From the NCBI GenBank assembly GCA_030848545.1, contig JAVDCA010000009.1:62001-126000 (forward strand): a DNA stretch of 64,000 bases. Reading direction: 5' to 3'. Source of the DNA: Astrobacterium formosum (GTDB lineage Bacteria > Pseudomonadota > Alphaproteobacteria > Rhizobiales > Xanthobacteraceae). Shown here piece by piece: positions 9,342 through 18,494 of this stretch (the first letter of the stretch is position 1; the number at the start of each line of letters is the position of its first letter). The position numbers were made by a program, and so were the translations under genes. Below the pieces are notes generated by a model. It ran no database searches and was not told the origin of the DNA. It worked only from the letters and a program-made list of their open reading frames with translations.

Positions 9342-10355
9342 ATGAAGCAGCCGCGACCGGCGCGGGCCTCGATCCGGGCGGTGGCCGAACGGGCAGGGGT
9401 GTCCATCGCCACGGTGTCCCGTGTGGTCAACGGCATGCACGACAAGGCGCGCGACGCGACGGTGCGTCGCGTGCTCGATGCCGTCGCCGAGCTCGGTTAT
9501 CGGACCCAGAGCGCCGGCCGCACGCTGCGTCAACGCGAAAGCCGCATCGTCGGCGTCCTGGTCGCCAATCTGGCCAACCCCGCCATGGCGGCGATTGCCG
9601 CCTCCATCGAGGCGGCGCTGCGCGACGCCGGCTATGTGATGGCGCTGTGCGACACCCACGAAAAGGCCGACATCCAGGACGAATACCTCGCCGAGATGGA
9701 GGCGCAGGCGGCGTGCGGAATCGTCATGGTGGTCGCCGTGCCGAGCCGGAAGCTCGATCTTCTGCGCGCCGCCGGCCCGCCCCTGGTGTTCGTCAATCGG
9801 CGCGATCCCGCCGGCGGCACCTCCGCCTTCGTGGGCATCGATGATTTCGCCGCCGGCCGCGAGCTGGCGATTCGCCTCGCCGGACGCGAGGAACTGCGGC
9901 CGGTCGGCCTCGTGCACGCTTCGCTCGCCTTCAGCGCCGGCGCGCTGCGCGCCGACGGTTTCGAGCGCGGCATGGCCGAACTGGGCGTCGCCGAACTGCC
10001 GTTCGCGAGCTACCCGTCGGCGAGCCATCTGGAGATCGGTTATCACGGGCTGGGCGAACTCTTGGCACGGCCGCGACCGCCGCGTCTCGTCGTCTGCCTG
10101 AGCGATCTTCTCGCCTACGGGGCCTATCGGCGTGCCTGCGAGGCCGGCCTGCGTGTCGGCGACGATATCGTGCTGGCGAGTTTCGACGACAATCCGCTCA
10201 ACGACTGGATCGCCCCCTGGCTGTCGGCGGTGCGCATCCCGTTCGCGGCGTTCGGCCCGGCAGTCGTCGACGTGCTCGGCGATCTTCTCGCCGGCCGGCC
10301 GGCGGCGACCCGCCTGCTGGCGCATCGGCTCGAACTGCGCGGCTGCGGACAATAG
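9342..10355 (+). CDS. LacI family transcriptional regulator
   Basis: A 337-residue LacI/GalR repressor of full family length. The helix-turn-helix and hinge helix are at residues 6-60 (SIRAVAERAGVSIATVSRVV, then the hinge region), followed by the periplasmic-binding-protein-like sensor domain starting at RIVGVLVANLANPAMAAI. It is divergent from the glucuronidase/TRAP/GH31 operon and shares its promoter region with a candidate operator, so it most likely represses that operon until a sugar ligand binds. Confidence 0.93.
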   Translation: MKQPRPARASIRAVAERAGVSIATVSRVVNGMHDKARDATVRRVLDAVAELGYRTQSAGRTLRQRESRIVGVLVANLANPAMAAIAASIEAALRDAGYVMALCDTHEKADIQDEYLAEMEAQAACGIVMVVAVPSRKLDLLRAAGPPLVFVNRRDPAGGTSAFVGIDDFAAGRELAIRLAGREELRPVGLVHASLAFSAGALRADGFERGMAELGVAELPFASYPSASHLEIGYHGLGELLARPRPPRLVVCLSDLLAYGAYRRACEAGLRVGDDIVLASFDDNPLNDWIAPWLSAVRIPFAAFGPAVVDVLGDLLAGRPAATRLLAHRLELRGCGQ

Positions 10356-10416
10356 CGCTCACGGCTGGGCAAGTCCCGTGACTGGGCAAGTGCCGGGCTT
10401 CATACATCACCGATGC

Positions 10417-10446
10417 CAAACAAGAACCCCGCCATTTGCGGCGGGG
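10417..10446 (-). terminator. Rho-independent terminator of ctrA
   Basis: A 7-bp GC stem (10427-10433 with 10440-10446, six-base loop) is followed on the minus strand by TTCTTGTTT. It lies 41 bp after the ctrA stop codon and 70 bp after the convergent lacI-type gene, which it may also end. Confidence 0.75.
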
Positions 10447-10487
10447 TCGAGGAGCACCGGAGGTCACTCGGAAGAATTCGGGTCGGC

Positions 10488-11189
10488 TCACGCCGGGATG
10501 CGGGCCTCGTCCTCGGTGGGCTCGCGCAGCACGTAGCCGCGGCCCCACACGGTCTCGATGTAGTTCTTGCCCTGGGACGCGTTGGCGAGCTTCTTGCGCA
10601 GCTTGCAGATGAACACGTCGATGATCTTGAGTTCCGGCTCGTCCATGCCGCCATAGAGATGATTGAGGAACATCTCCTTGGTGAGCGTCGTGCCTTTGCG
10701 CAGGGAGAGCAGTTCGAGCATCTGGTATTCTTTGCCGGTCAGGTGGACGCGCTGGCCGGAGACCTCGACGGTCTTGGTGTCGAGATTGACCACGAGGTCG
10801 CCGGTCTGGATGACCGACTGGGCATGGCCCTTGGAACGGCGGACGATGGCGTGGATGCGCGCCACGAGTTCGTCCTTGTGGAAAGGCTTGGTCATGTAGT
10901 CGTCGGCGCCGAAGCCGAGACCCTTGACCTTGTCCTCGATGCCGGCGAGGCCGGAGAGGATGAGAATGGGTGTCTTGACCTTGGAGACGCGGAGCGCGCG
11001 CAGAACCTCGAAACCCGACATGTCCGGGAGATTGAGATCGAGCAGGATGATGTCGTAATCGTAGAGTTTGCCGAGGTCGACACCCTCTTCGCCGAGATCC
11101 GTCGTGTAGACGTTGAAGCTCTCGGACTTCAGCATCAGCTCGATCGACTGCGCCGTGGCGCTATCGTCTTCAATCAGCAGAACGCGCAT
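10488..11189 (-). CDS. ctrA: Cell cycle response regulator CtrA
   Basis: A 233-residue OmpR-type response regulator. The receiver has acidic residues E7, D8 and D9, phospho-acceptor D51 in LLDLNLPD and the conserved K of TKPFHKDEL. The DNA-binding domain ends in [11 protein letters not shown]. The sequence is the highly conserved alphaproteobacterial CtrA, which controls cell-cycle, flagellar and DNA-methylation genes by binding TTAA-N7-TTAA. It is divergent from fliI, and a CtrA-type box lies upstream of the nearby flhA. Three GANTC sites in its upstream region suggest CcrM methylation may influence expression. Confidence 0.97.
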   Translation of the reverse strand: MRVLLIEDDSATAQSIELMLKSESFNVYTTDLGEEGVDLGKLYDYDIILLDLNLPDMSGFEVLRALRVSKVKTPILILSGLAGIEDKVKGLGFGADDYMTKPFHKDELVARIHAIVRRSKGHAQSVIQTGDLVVNLDTKTVEVSGQRVHLTGKEYQMLELLSLRKGTTLTKEMFLNHLYGGMDEPELKIIDVFICKLRKKLANASQGKNYIETVWGRGYVLREPTEDEARIPA

Positions 11190-11556
11190 GCCAGTCCCCT
11201 CTTCGCCGCTTCGGGCTCAGGTTGGCCAGCCGAGCGGGGTGGCCTCTGAAATACGCCTCGGGACACTGATTCGGACGTTAACGAATGATGGTTAACAAAC
11301 CCTAATTCCTCCACGCAAGGACTTGCTGGGCAAAAGCCAGCGAATCGTCCTAAAATCCTGGAGGAATGCGGTTTTTTACTCACGTCAGTCGTTCGCTTAT
11401 CAGATGAAGAACCTGCGGTAACCGATTCTTGCGGCAAGCCCCTGCCTTCTGGCGGCGAGCCGTCGATCCCAAGACGGTGACGTAATGATTAACGACGCGG
11501 GTAAACACGAAGTTAAAGGTGAAACTTCCGTTGCCATGATCGTGCAAGGTTGATCC
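11190..11556. promoter_or_regulatory. Divergent ctrA/fliI control region
   Basis: 367 bp between two divergent genes. It holds three GANTC sites (11268-11272, 11342-11346, 11424-11428), the CcrM target. TTAA half-sites occur at 11278-11281 and 11292-11295 (10 bases between them), and near fliI TTAA and GTAA motifs are spaced by 8 rather than the canonical 7 bases. I see no exact CtrA full site here. Confidence 0.5.
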
Positions 11557-12870
11557 ATGAAAGCGCTCGCCGAGCAGATCGCCCGCATCGACGCGGTGGA
11601 AATCTACGGTCGTGTCGTCGGCGTGCGCGGCCTCATGGTGGAGGTGGCGGGTTCCGTCCACGCCATGTCGGTGGGCGGACGAGTGACCATCGAGGCCAAG
11701 GACCGGTCGATCGCCTGCGAAGTGGTGGGATTTTCCGGCGCCAATGCGCTGCTGATGCCGTTCGGGCCGCTCGAAGGGGTGCGCCGCGGCTGCAAGGCGG
11801 TGGTGGCCTCCAATGCCGAGGTGCGGCCATGCCCGGGTTGGCTCGGGCGTGTCATCAATGCGCTGGGCGAGCCCATCGACGGCCTCGGCCCGCTGGTGTT
11901 CGGCTCCACACCGTGCCGATTCCGCAATTCCCCCCCGCCGGCCCATGCCCGTCAAAGGGTCGGCGCCCCGCTCGACCTCGGGGTCCGCGCCCTCAACACC
12001 TTTTTGACCTGTTGCCGCGGCCAGCGCATGGGCATCTTCGCCGGTTCCGGCGTCGGCAAGTCGGTGCTGTTGTCCATGCTGGCCCGCAATGTGGTCGCCG
12101 ACGTCATCGTCATCGGGTTGATCGGCGAACGCGGTCGCGAGGTGCAGGAGTTCCTGCAGGACGATCTCGGTGAGGCCGGCCTGGCGCGTTCCGTCGTCGT
12201 GGTCTCGACCTCCGATGAGCCGGCATTGATGCGCCGCCAGGCCGCCTATCTGACCCTCACGGTGGCCGAACATTTCCGCGACGAGGGCAAGAGCGTCCTG
12301 GTGCTGATGGATTCGGTGACCCGTTTCGCCATGGCGCAGCGCGAGATCGGTCTTTCCGCCGGCGAGCCGCCCACCGCCAAGGGCTACACCCCGACCGTCT
12401 TCACCGAACTGCCGCGGCTGCTCGAGCGCGCCGGTCCCGGCACCGGCGAGGGCGCCATCACGGGCATTTTCACGGTGCTGGTCGACGGCGACGACCACAA
12501 CGAGCCGGTTGCCGACGCGGTGCGCGGCATTCTCGACGGCCATATCGTCATGGAGCGCGCGATCGCCGAGCGCGGCCGCTATCCGGCCATCAACGTCTTG
12601 AAATCCATCTCGCGCACCATGCCGCGCGCCGCCGACCCGAACTTCCTGCCGATCATCACCCGGGCCAAACAGGTGATGGCGACCTATGCCGACATGGAGG
12701 AACTGATCCGGCTCGGCGCTTACCGTGCGGGTTCGAGCCCGGAAGTCGACGAGGCAATCCGGCTGCACCCGTTCCTCGAAGCCTTCCTGGCCCAGCGCAA
12801 GGACGAATCCACCAGTCTCACCGAAGGCTATGCGCGGCTTGCCGAGATTGTGCCCTTGCCCGCCGGTTAG
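11557..12870 (+). CDS. fliI: Flagellar export ATPase FliI
   Basis: A 437-residue FliI, the F1-beta-like ATPase that energises the flagellar type III export gate. The N-terminal beta barrel spans residues 1-95. The Walker A loop AGSGVGKS is at 162-169, [13 protein letters not shown] follows, and the Walker B region is [20 protein letters not shown]. The C-terminal helical domain is complete. FliJ follows 260 bp downstream and flhA is nearby on the other strand, giving a partial flagellar export cluster. Confidence 0.96.
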   Translation: MKALAEQIARIDAVEIYGRVVGVRGLMVEVAGSVHAMSVGGRVTIEAKDRSIACEVVGFSGANALLMPFGPLEGVRRGCKAVVASNAEVRPCPGWLGRVINALGEPIDGLGPLVFGSTPCRFRNSPPPAHARQRVGAPLDLGVRALNTFLTCCRGQRMGIFAGSGVGKSVLLSMLARNVVADVIVIGLIGERGREVQEFLQDDLGEAGLARSVVVVSTSDEPALMRRQAAYLTLTVAEHFRDEGKSVLVLMDSVTRFAMAQREIGLSAGEPPTAKGYTPTVFTELPRLLERAGPGTGEGAITGIFTVLVDGDDHNEPVADAVRGILDGHIVMERAIAERGRYPAINVLKSISRTMPRAADPNFLPIITRAKQVMATYADMEELIRLGAYRAGSSPEVDEAIRLHPFLEAFLAQRKDESTSLTEGYARLAEIVPLPAG

Positions 12871-13129
12871 GCTTTGCGGGATCGGGTTTGTGTGCAACTT
12901 TTACGGGCAGCGGCGTGCCGAAACTTCCCGGGCGCCGGGATCGATTACCATTGAGGTGGCGGAAGTAACTAAAGGGAAACGCATTTCGGGAAGGATAGGC
13001 GGACGTAAGCGGTGTTGCGCCATCGTGTTGGAAACCGAAAGCTAACCTCATGGCAGCAGAATCCGCGCAATCGGGTCGGAGCGGCCGATATTTCGGGCCG
13101 GCCTCCTTCGCGGGACTTCGGGGAGTACG

Positions 13130-13552
13130 ATGTCGATGAAGTCGCGGGACACGCTCATCCGCCTGAAGCGTTTTCAGGTCGATGAAAAGCGGCGCAAAGT
13201 CGCCCAGATCGAAACCATGATCGCGGAGTTCGAGCGCATGGTCGCCGATCTGGATCGCGAAATCGTGGCCGAACAGGAGCGTGCCGGCATTCACGACCCC
13301 GGCCACTTCGCCTATCCGACCTACGCCAAGGCTGCCATCCAGCGGCGCGAAAACCTGCGCCGCTCGGCCGACGAGCTCAAAGGCCAGCTCGACGAGGCCA
13401 AGGATGCCCTCCAGGAAGCATTCGAGGAACTGAAGAAGGTCGAATTGCTCGACGAACGGGATCAGATCCGCGAACGCGCCGAAGAAAACGCCCGCGAACA
13501 GGCGGAAATGGATTCGATCGGCTCGCTGCGGTCCCGCCACGCCCTGGTGTAA
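13130..13552 (+). CDS. fliJ: Flagellar export protein FliJ
   Basis: A 140-residue, almost wholly helical coiled-coil protein (RLKRFQVDEKRRKVAQIE, then AAIQRRENLRRSADELKGQ). Length, charge pattern and place after fliI fit FliJ, the stalk-like partner that inserts into the FliI hexamer and contacts FlhA. The family is poorly conserved, so position carries much of the weight. ATG 13130 is preceded by GGGGAG. The 259-bp gap from fliI shows no gene. Confidence 0.85.
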   Translation: MSMKSRDTLIRLKRFQVDEKRRKVAQIETMIAEFERMVADLDREIVAEQERAGIHDPGHFAYPTYAKAAIQRRENLRRSADELKGQLDEAKDALQEAFEELKKVELLDERDQIRERAEENAREQAEMDSIGSLRSRHALV

Positions 13553-13595
13553 CCGCCAGTCTCCGTTCCCAGCCTCCCGCTCTCTGCGTCATCAT

Positions 13596-13626
13596 GCCCG
13601 GCCCTGTGCCGGGCATTGGCGTTTTA
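13596..13626 (+). terminator. Terminator after fliJ
   Basis: A perfect 7-bp GC stem (13596-13602 with 13608-13614, five-base loop) followed by ATTGGCGTTTTAG, 43 bp after the fliJ stop. Confidence 0.65.
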
Positions 13627-13697
13627 GGTCCCCGCCCATTCAACCACATGGATGCCCGGTTCAGCGCCCGCTACCGGCGTCGCGAAACCGCGACGCC

Positions 13698-13726
13698 AAA
13701 AAAAATGCGCGCCACGAAGGCGCGCA
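13698..13726 (-). terminator. Rho-independent terminator of the small membrane protein gene
   Basis: On the minus strand a perfect 8-bp stem (13719-13726 with 13706-13713, loop of five) runs straight into eight T (13698-13705). It lies 32 bp after the stop of the 68-residue gene and confirms that this small gene is a real transcription unit. A second perfect hairpin (13676-13684 with 13689-13697) lies just beyond. Confidence 0.85.
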
Positions 13727-13758
13727 AGTTTCTGGAGGTTGATGGAGAAACTCGAAAG

Positions 13759-13965
13759 TCAGCGGATCGTAGCGGCGCCCGTAGTGGTCGCCATGACGGG
13801 CTTGGTGGCCTTCACGATGGTGCTGGATGCCTGCATGGAGGCGGTGTCGGCACCGGTGCGGGCGGTGATGCCGACGGTGATCACGATGATGGACGCGATG
13901 AGCGACACCACGACGATCTTCACATGCGTGCCGCGATCGGCGGTAAAGATCGAGAAGTTGTTCAT
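13759..13965 (-). CDS. Small single-pass membrane protein, function unknown
   Basis: A 68-residue protein: short cytosolic start (MNNFSIFTADRGTH), one hydrophobic helix (about residues 17-35, IVVVSLIASIIVITVGI) and a Ser/Thr/Ala-rich tail. I believe similar small proteins occur beside flagellar or cell-cycle genes in related Rhizobiales, but the function is not known to me. Support for it being real: GGGAGCTG ahead of ATG 13965, a strong terminator after its stop, and its own stand-alone position between fliJ and flhA. Confidence 0.7.
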   Translation of the reverse strand: MNNFSIFTADRGTHVKIVVVSLIASIIVITVGITARTGADTASMQASSTIVKATKPVMATTTGAATIR

Positions 13966-14406
13966 GGGACAGCTCCCTGGTTCAACCGTTGGTCGCCCGC
14001 TGGCGCAAGAAGGTTCAAAGCGAGTTACGAATATTTACGGACAGCCTTTTTACGGGCGAGCCCGCCGATTCCCTCTGCGAACGGGCCCGGTTACCCGCCC
14101 TGCCGCCAGCCCAGAGGGCCTTCAGTGCTAGTTAACGTGGGGCTTGACCTGTGGTTTCGAAGCAACGGCTCACATCGGCTTGATCGAATGTGATCCGATG
14201 TGTTTCCGGCCCCGAATATGCGTCGATATGAACGACTCGGGGCCTGACGCCGCGGTCGAGGCGTCGCTCCCTCGGCTACTTTTTTCCCGCCGCGCCAACG
14301 CGGGGGGATGTTTTGGGGGGCAGCCGGCCAATCGGAACCGCCGGCCAATCGGAACCGCCGGCCAAGCGGAACCGCCGGCCAAGCGGCCGGGCCGCCGGTC
14401 GGCCCT
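13966..14406. other. Gene-less region between the small membrane protein gene and flhA
   Basis: 441 bp without a convincing gene. It must hold the promoter of the 68-residue gene near its left end and the 3' end of the flhA message at its right end. An 8-bp inverted repeat is at 14171-14178/14195-14202 and a 17-bp tandem repeat at 14323-14390. Confidence 0.5.
14323..14390. repeat. 17-bp tandem repeat, four units
   Basis: Four head-to-tail copies of GCCGGCCAATCGGAACC. Units one and two are identical, unit three has one change (AAT to AAG), and unit four diverges in its last bases. The array begins 17 bp after the flhA stop codon as read on the minus strand, so it lies in the flhA 3' untranslated region. 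Confidence 0.9.
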
Positions 14407-16536
14407 CTAGATCGCTCCCACCGTCTTCAGGCGCGCCCGCGGATGGATTTCCGATTGTGACAGGACGGTGGTCTGGGCGCGGAAGCGCTCCGTGATCGAG
14501 CGTACGAACGGCCGGATGGACGGAGACGTGACCAGCACCGGGGCCTCGCCCTGGCGGGCGGCGTCCTCGAAGCGGTCTCGCACCAGGGTGATGAACTCGG
14601 TCAGCTTGGAGGGTTGCATGGCGAGTTGGCGCTCGTCGCCCTGGCCGACGAGCGATTCGGCGAAGGCCTGTTCCCATTTGGCCGTCATGGAGATGATCGG
14701 CATGTAGCCGGCCGGCGTCGTATTCTGGGCGCAGATCTGGCGGGCGAGGCGCACGCGCACATGCTCGGCGAGGGTCGACGGATTGCGGGTGTAGGACAGC
14801 CCGTCCGCAATACCTTCCAGGATGGTGCCGAGATCGCGGATGGAAATGCGCTCGGTAAGCAGGTTCTGGAGGACGCGCTGGATGCCCGTGATGGCGATTT
14901 GCGCCGGCACGATATCCTTGACCAGTTCGCCCTGCTCCTTGGGGAGTTCCTTGATGAGTTTCTGGACTTCCGAGTAGGACAGGAGTTCGGAGACGTTGGC
15001 TTTGATCAGTTCGGTCAGGTGGGTGGCGAGCACGGTCGCCGCATCGACCACGGTGTAGCCGCGCACGGCGGCCTCTTCCTTGAGGGCCGCGTCGACCCAG
15101 GTCGCCGGCAATCCGAAGGTCGGCTCGGTGGTGTGCACCCCGGCGAGGTTCACCTGGCCGCCGGCCGGGTCCATGACCATGTGCTGGCCCGGCCAGACAC
15201 GCCCGGTACCGGCTTCCACTTCCTTGATCTTGATGACGTAGGCGTTGGATTCGAGCTGGACGTTGTCGAGGATGCGCACGGAGGGCATCAGGAAGCCCAT
15301 TTCCATGGCCAGAGAGCGCCGCAAAGCCTTGATCTGCTCGGTCAGCCGGTCGGTGCCATCGGGGGAATTGACCAGGGAGAGGAGTGCATAGCCGAGCTCG
15401 ATCTTGAGGTCGTCGATCCTGAGCGCGGTCGAGATCGGTTCCTCGGCCGGCGCCGCGGTCGCGGCGGCCGTCTCGGCCTGCACCTGGCGCGAGGCGACGT
15501 CGGCTTTGACCCTGTTGCGGCGGTCGAACATGAAGGCCAGTGCACCGGCGCCGCCGCCCAGGACCAGGAAGGGCAGCATGGGCACGCCGGGCAGGAGCGC
15601 CATGAAGGCCATCACGGCGCCCGACATGCCGAGCGCGCTCGGATAACCGGAGAGCTGTTTCAGGAGCGCCTTGTCGGCCGATTCGCTCAAACCCGCCTTG
15701 GACACCAGCAGGCCGGCGGCGGTCGAGACGATCAGCGCCGGCACCTGGGTGACGAGGCCGTCGCCGACGGTCAGCAGGGTGTAGCTCCTGCCCGCATCCG
15801 CGAAGGAAATGCCCTGCTGGGCGATGCCGATGATGATGCCGCCGATGACGTTGATGAAGACGATCAGGAGGCCCGCGATGGCATCGCCGCGCACGAATTT
15901 CGAGGCGCCGTCCATGGCGCCGAAGAAGGCGCTTTCGTCCTCCAGGTGCTTGCGGCGCTCGCGCGCGGTCTTCTCGTCGATCAGGCCGGCGGACAGGTCG
16001 GCGTCGATCGCCATCTGCTTGCCCGGCATGGCGTCGAGGTTGAAACGCGCGGCGACTTCGGCGATGCGGCCGGAACCCTTGGTGATGACCACGAAATTGA
16101 CGATCACCAGGATGGTGAAGACGATGATCCCGATGACGAAATTGCCGCCCATCACGAAGTTGCCGAAGGCCTCGATGACGTGGCCGGCGGCGCTGCCGCC
16201 CTCGTGCCCGTGCGCCAGGATGAGGCGCGTCGAGGCGAGGTTGAGGGACAGCCTGAGCATCGTCGAGATGAGCAGGATGGTCGGGAAGGACGAGAATTCG
16301 AGCGGTGTCTGGATGAACAGCGACGTCATCAGGATCAGCACCGAGAAGATGATCGAGATCGCCAGCGCGAAATCGAGCAGGATCGGCGGCAGCGGGATGA
16401 TCAGCACCACCAGGATGGTGAGGACCCCGAAGGCGAGTGCGATGTCGCCGCGCCGGAGTATGTCGCCGATGTCGGATAGGCTGGGCAGACTGACGCCGCC
16501 GCCCTTGCGTGCTTTCTCGGCCGTCACATCGCTCAT
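14407..16536 (-). CDS. flhA: Flagellar biosynthesis protein FlhA
   Basis: A 709-residue FlhA, the major export-gate subunit of the flagellar type III apparatus. Eight membrane helices fill residues 30-330 and include the FHIPEP-type hallmark region, followed by the large cytosolic domain that docks chaperone-substrate complexes (LSYSEVQKLIKELPKEQGELV). I chose ATG 16536 (MSDVTAEKARKGGG) because it gives the normal family length; the frame is open for 53 more codons with atypical sequence and contains a CtrA box. The leftward gene is presumably CtrA-controlled. Confidence 0.95.
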   Translation of the reverse strand: MSDVTAEKARKGGGVSLPSLSDIGDILRRGDIALAFGVLTILVVLIIPLPPILLDFALAISIIFSVLILMTSLFIQTPLEFSSFPTILLISTMLRLSLNLASTRLILAHGHEGGSAAGHVIEAFGNFVMGGNFVIGIIVFTILVIVNFVVITKGSGRIAEVAARFNLDAMPGKQMAIDADLSAGLIDEKTARERRKHLEDESAFFGAMDGASKFVRGDAIAGLLIVFINVIGGIIIGIAQQGISFADAGRSYTLLTVGDGLVTQVPALIVSTAAGLLVSKAGLSESADKALLKQLSGYPSALGMSGAVMAFMALLPGVPMLPFLVLGGGAGALAFMFDRRNRVKADVASRQVQAETAAATAAPAEEPISTALRIDDLKIELGYALLSLVNSPDGTDRLTEQIKALRRSLAMEMGFLMPSVRILDNVQLESNAYVIKIKEVEAGTGRVWPGQHMVMDPAGGQVNLAGVHTTEPTFGLPATWVDAALKEEAAVRGYTVVDAATVLATHLTELIKANVSELLSYSEVQKLIKELPKEQGELVKDIVPAQIAITGIQRVLQNLLTERISIRDLGTILEGIADGLSYTRNPSTLAEHVRVRLARQICAQNTTPAGYMPIISMTAKWEQAFAESLVGQGDERQLAMQPSKLTEFITLVRDRFEDAARQGEAPVLVTSPSIRPFVRSITERFRAQTTVLSQSEIHPRARLKTVGAI

Positions 16537-16622
16537 GGTGACTGGAAGCTCATGGCACTCGACATTCCCGCGGGCGGCGCCTGGACGCGAAGCGCCGTGG
16601 GCAAAATTTGCCGGGTCCATGG

Positions 16623-16637
16623 TTACCGTGAGGTTAA
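16623..16637 (-). promoter_or_regulatory. CtrA-binding box upstream of flhA
   Basis: On the minus strand TTAA-N7-GTAA (GTTAACCTCACGGTAACC), one base off the CtrA consensus TTAA-N7-TTAA with exact spacing. It lies 87 bp upstream of the flhA start, in a window that also encodes CtrA. Confidence 0.65.
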
Positions 16638-16800
16638 CAAGCGTGTTCGCCGGCTCATCCGGCCGTTTTGGGAGGGTCCGGAGGTAGCGACGCAACTATC
16701 TGGGATTTCACGGGTTGTGATCGGGACGGAGCTTTGCGCCGTGCTGGACAGGCCGCCCCGGCTTTGCTACAGACGCGCGCCTGCGGAAACGCAGGCGGTC

Positions 16801-16876
<76 letters not shown>

Positions 16877-17057
16877 TCCCAGGCCGCTGAATTCTTGTAG
16901 ATAGGCAAGGACTTAGCCGCGGCAGCTTTTCTGGGTGGCAGCCCGCCTGCTCCGGCAGTTTCGTATCTGGGTAGCAACTGGGTGGCGGCCAAGGATGTTG
17001 ACGCAGGAGCGTTGCCGCTCTGATGTCTGTCTGCGCTCACCGATGGCCGCAATGAGT

Positions 17058-17231
17058 TCATCTCTCGCCCCCAAGAAGCGGGCAGATCGTACCCCGTAAA
17101 ACCTTCGCCGGTGCGTCGGCGAGCAGCGCCTCGTAGTCCTTGCGGGTCGCCTGGACGATCGGCGCCGCCGGTGGTTCCGTCAGCGCAATTTCGCTCCGGC
17201 AGTTCGGGCAGGTGACGATCAGCTCGGTCAT
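17058..17231 (-). pseudogene. 5' remnant of a DUF2130 gene
   Basis: The first ~35 residues (MTELIVTCPNC, then EIALTE and ATRKDYEALLAD) match the start of DUF2130 proteins, which begin with a zinc-ribbon-like CPNC and continue for over 400 residues of coiled coil. Here the similarity stops after YEALLAD and the frame ends at 57 codons, so only the 5' end survives. It lies 180 bp downstream of tRNA-Lys on the opposite strand. Confidence 0.55.
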
Positions 17232-17597
17232 GCATGGTGCGGTCCTGCATGATGGATGGGCTATCGGGCTAGTCGATACGGCTTGCCGATGGACCGCGCC
17301 GCGCCCTCGAGCGACACAAGGGGGAACTCGTCGTCGAGCGGCGTGGAGGGACTGGATGCTGCGTGCGATCGCCGGCAGGCCCAATTCGCTGCGGCCGCTC
17401 TACGGCGTCGCCGGCGGGCATCGTCTCGAAGAATTGAAGCTGCCCGTAAAAACCGCCTACAATCTCTCCAGCTACGGGGACCGGGGGGCGGCGGCCCGAA
17501 GACGTGGAAGGTACCGACCACCTAAGGCCGCGCCGTTCGGGAGGGGAGGCGCGCCGATTCGTAAATTGTGCGGCCGCCCTCGCCGTAATGGTGGCGG
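17232..17597. other. Gene-less stretch
   Basis: 366 bp. Open frames exist on both strands but lack recognisable motifs and ribosome sites. I see nothing I can support here. Confidence 0.4.
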
Positions 17598-17789
17598 CTA
17601 TTTACGCTTCGATGCCCGCTTTGGCAGTCCCTTACGCTTGCTGCTGGCGAGCTTGTCCAACTCCTTTTCGCTCATGGACTTAACCATTTGGCGTGATGCA
17701 CCGCGCAGGCTTGCTTTCGACCGCTCGCCGCGTTTGGCGGACAACGCCGCTCCCGCCGCCATCTGCTGCTTCTTGGATCTCGCCGGCAT
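17598..17789 (-). CDS. DUF3008 family small basic protein
   Basis: A 63-residue, Lys/Arg/Ser-rich protein starting MPARSKKQQMAAGAALSAKRG and containing the MVKSMSEKELDKLA and KRKGLPKR segments, the DUF3008 pattern found across Alphaproteobacteria. The function is unknown; small basic proteins of this type are often linked with stress response, which I can only infer. GGAGAG lies upstream of ATG 17789. It stands alone in a gene-poor stretch. Confidence 0.85.
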   Translation of the reverse strand: MPARSKKQQMAAGAALSAKRGERSKASLRGASRQMVKSMSEKELDKLASSKRKGLPKRASKRK

Positions 17790-18494
17790 ATCGCTCTCCT
17801 GTTCACGTCCGCGGGAATCGCGGACCGTCGACCGTCAAGGCTCCGCACCGGCCCGCAGTTCCGCTTTGTGCGTCGCGCATCGGCCATCGGTGGTGATCAC
17901 GGCAGGATGATTGCAATGGATCTGCGCCAACGCCGCGTCTGAGGCTTGCGCCAGTTTCCGGGCACCGCAATGGCGATCGAGGAACGCGGTCAGTGGCCAA
18001 CTCTGCCCGCGCTTGGCCTGTTGGTGCGCCGAAACACGGCAGTCAGACGCTGAACAACGCGGCGCTTCACGGATCATCACGTCCTCTGCTCACGGGAAGG
18101 GCCGGTGATCCATCCCATGCCGTCAATTACGCTCGACGGCGCCGGGCGATGATGTGCGGAGGCCGCCGACCTAGATCTGTGGTGACACGTGGAAATCGGG
18201 CTCCAATCCGGGCCCTTTATCGGCGTGATTGACATTCAACCACGAAGGTCGGGTGCGGTGCTGCCACCGAGCAAGAGCGGGCGACAATCGCGGCGCGGGT
18301 GCGCCGAGCGCGCGGCGCCGGTCAGGCGGGAACCCGCAACGGTAGACGTGCTCCGCATATCGCGGGGCCGAAGCGCTGGTCGTGCCGGCCCCGTACGAAA
18401 TCTTGCATTTCGCTCGGTCCATCGCGACCTTTCAGGTTTCCGCGACCGCACGCTACGAGCGCGGCACACCGATCGTGCGCGAAAAGCCGCGCGG
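17790..18494. other. Gene-poor stretch downstream of tRNA-Lys
   Basis: About 700 bp with open frames on both strands but no recognisable protein, ribosome site or repeat. With the DUF2130 remnant and the YbhP-like scrap at its edges it looks like decayed sequence. Confidence 0.4.

Noticed and set aside
11461..11556. CtrA boxes in front of fliI
   Set aside because: TTAA and GTAA motifs are spaced by eight bases, not seven, so they were not called as full sites.
11380..12897. 505-codon open frame opposite fliI
   Set aside because: Shadow of the conserved ATPase gene; no recognisable domain.
13676..13697. Hairpin followed by eight A as a plus-strand terminator
   Set aside because: An A tract follows on the plus strand, not T; the neighbouring 13706-13726 stem with T on the minus strand is the real terminator.
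14614..16479. 621-codon open frame opposite flhA
   Set aside because: Asp/His/Gly-rich shadow without motifs; flhA on the other strand is complete.
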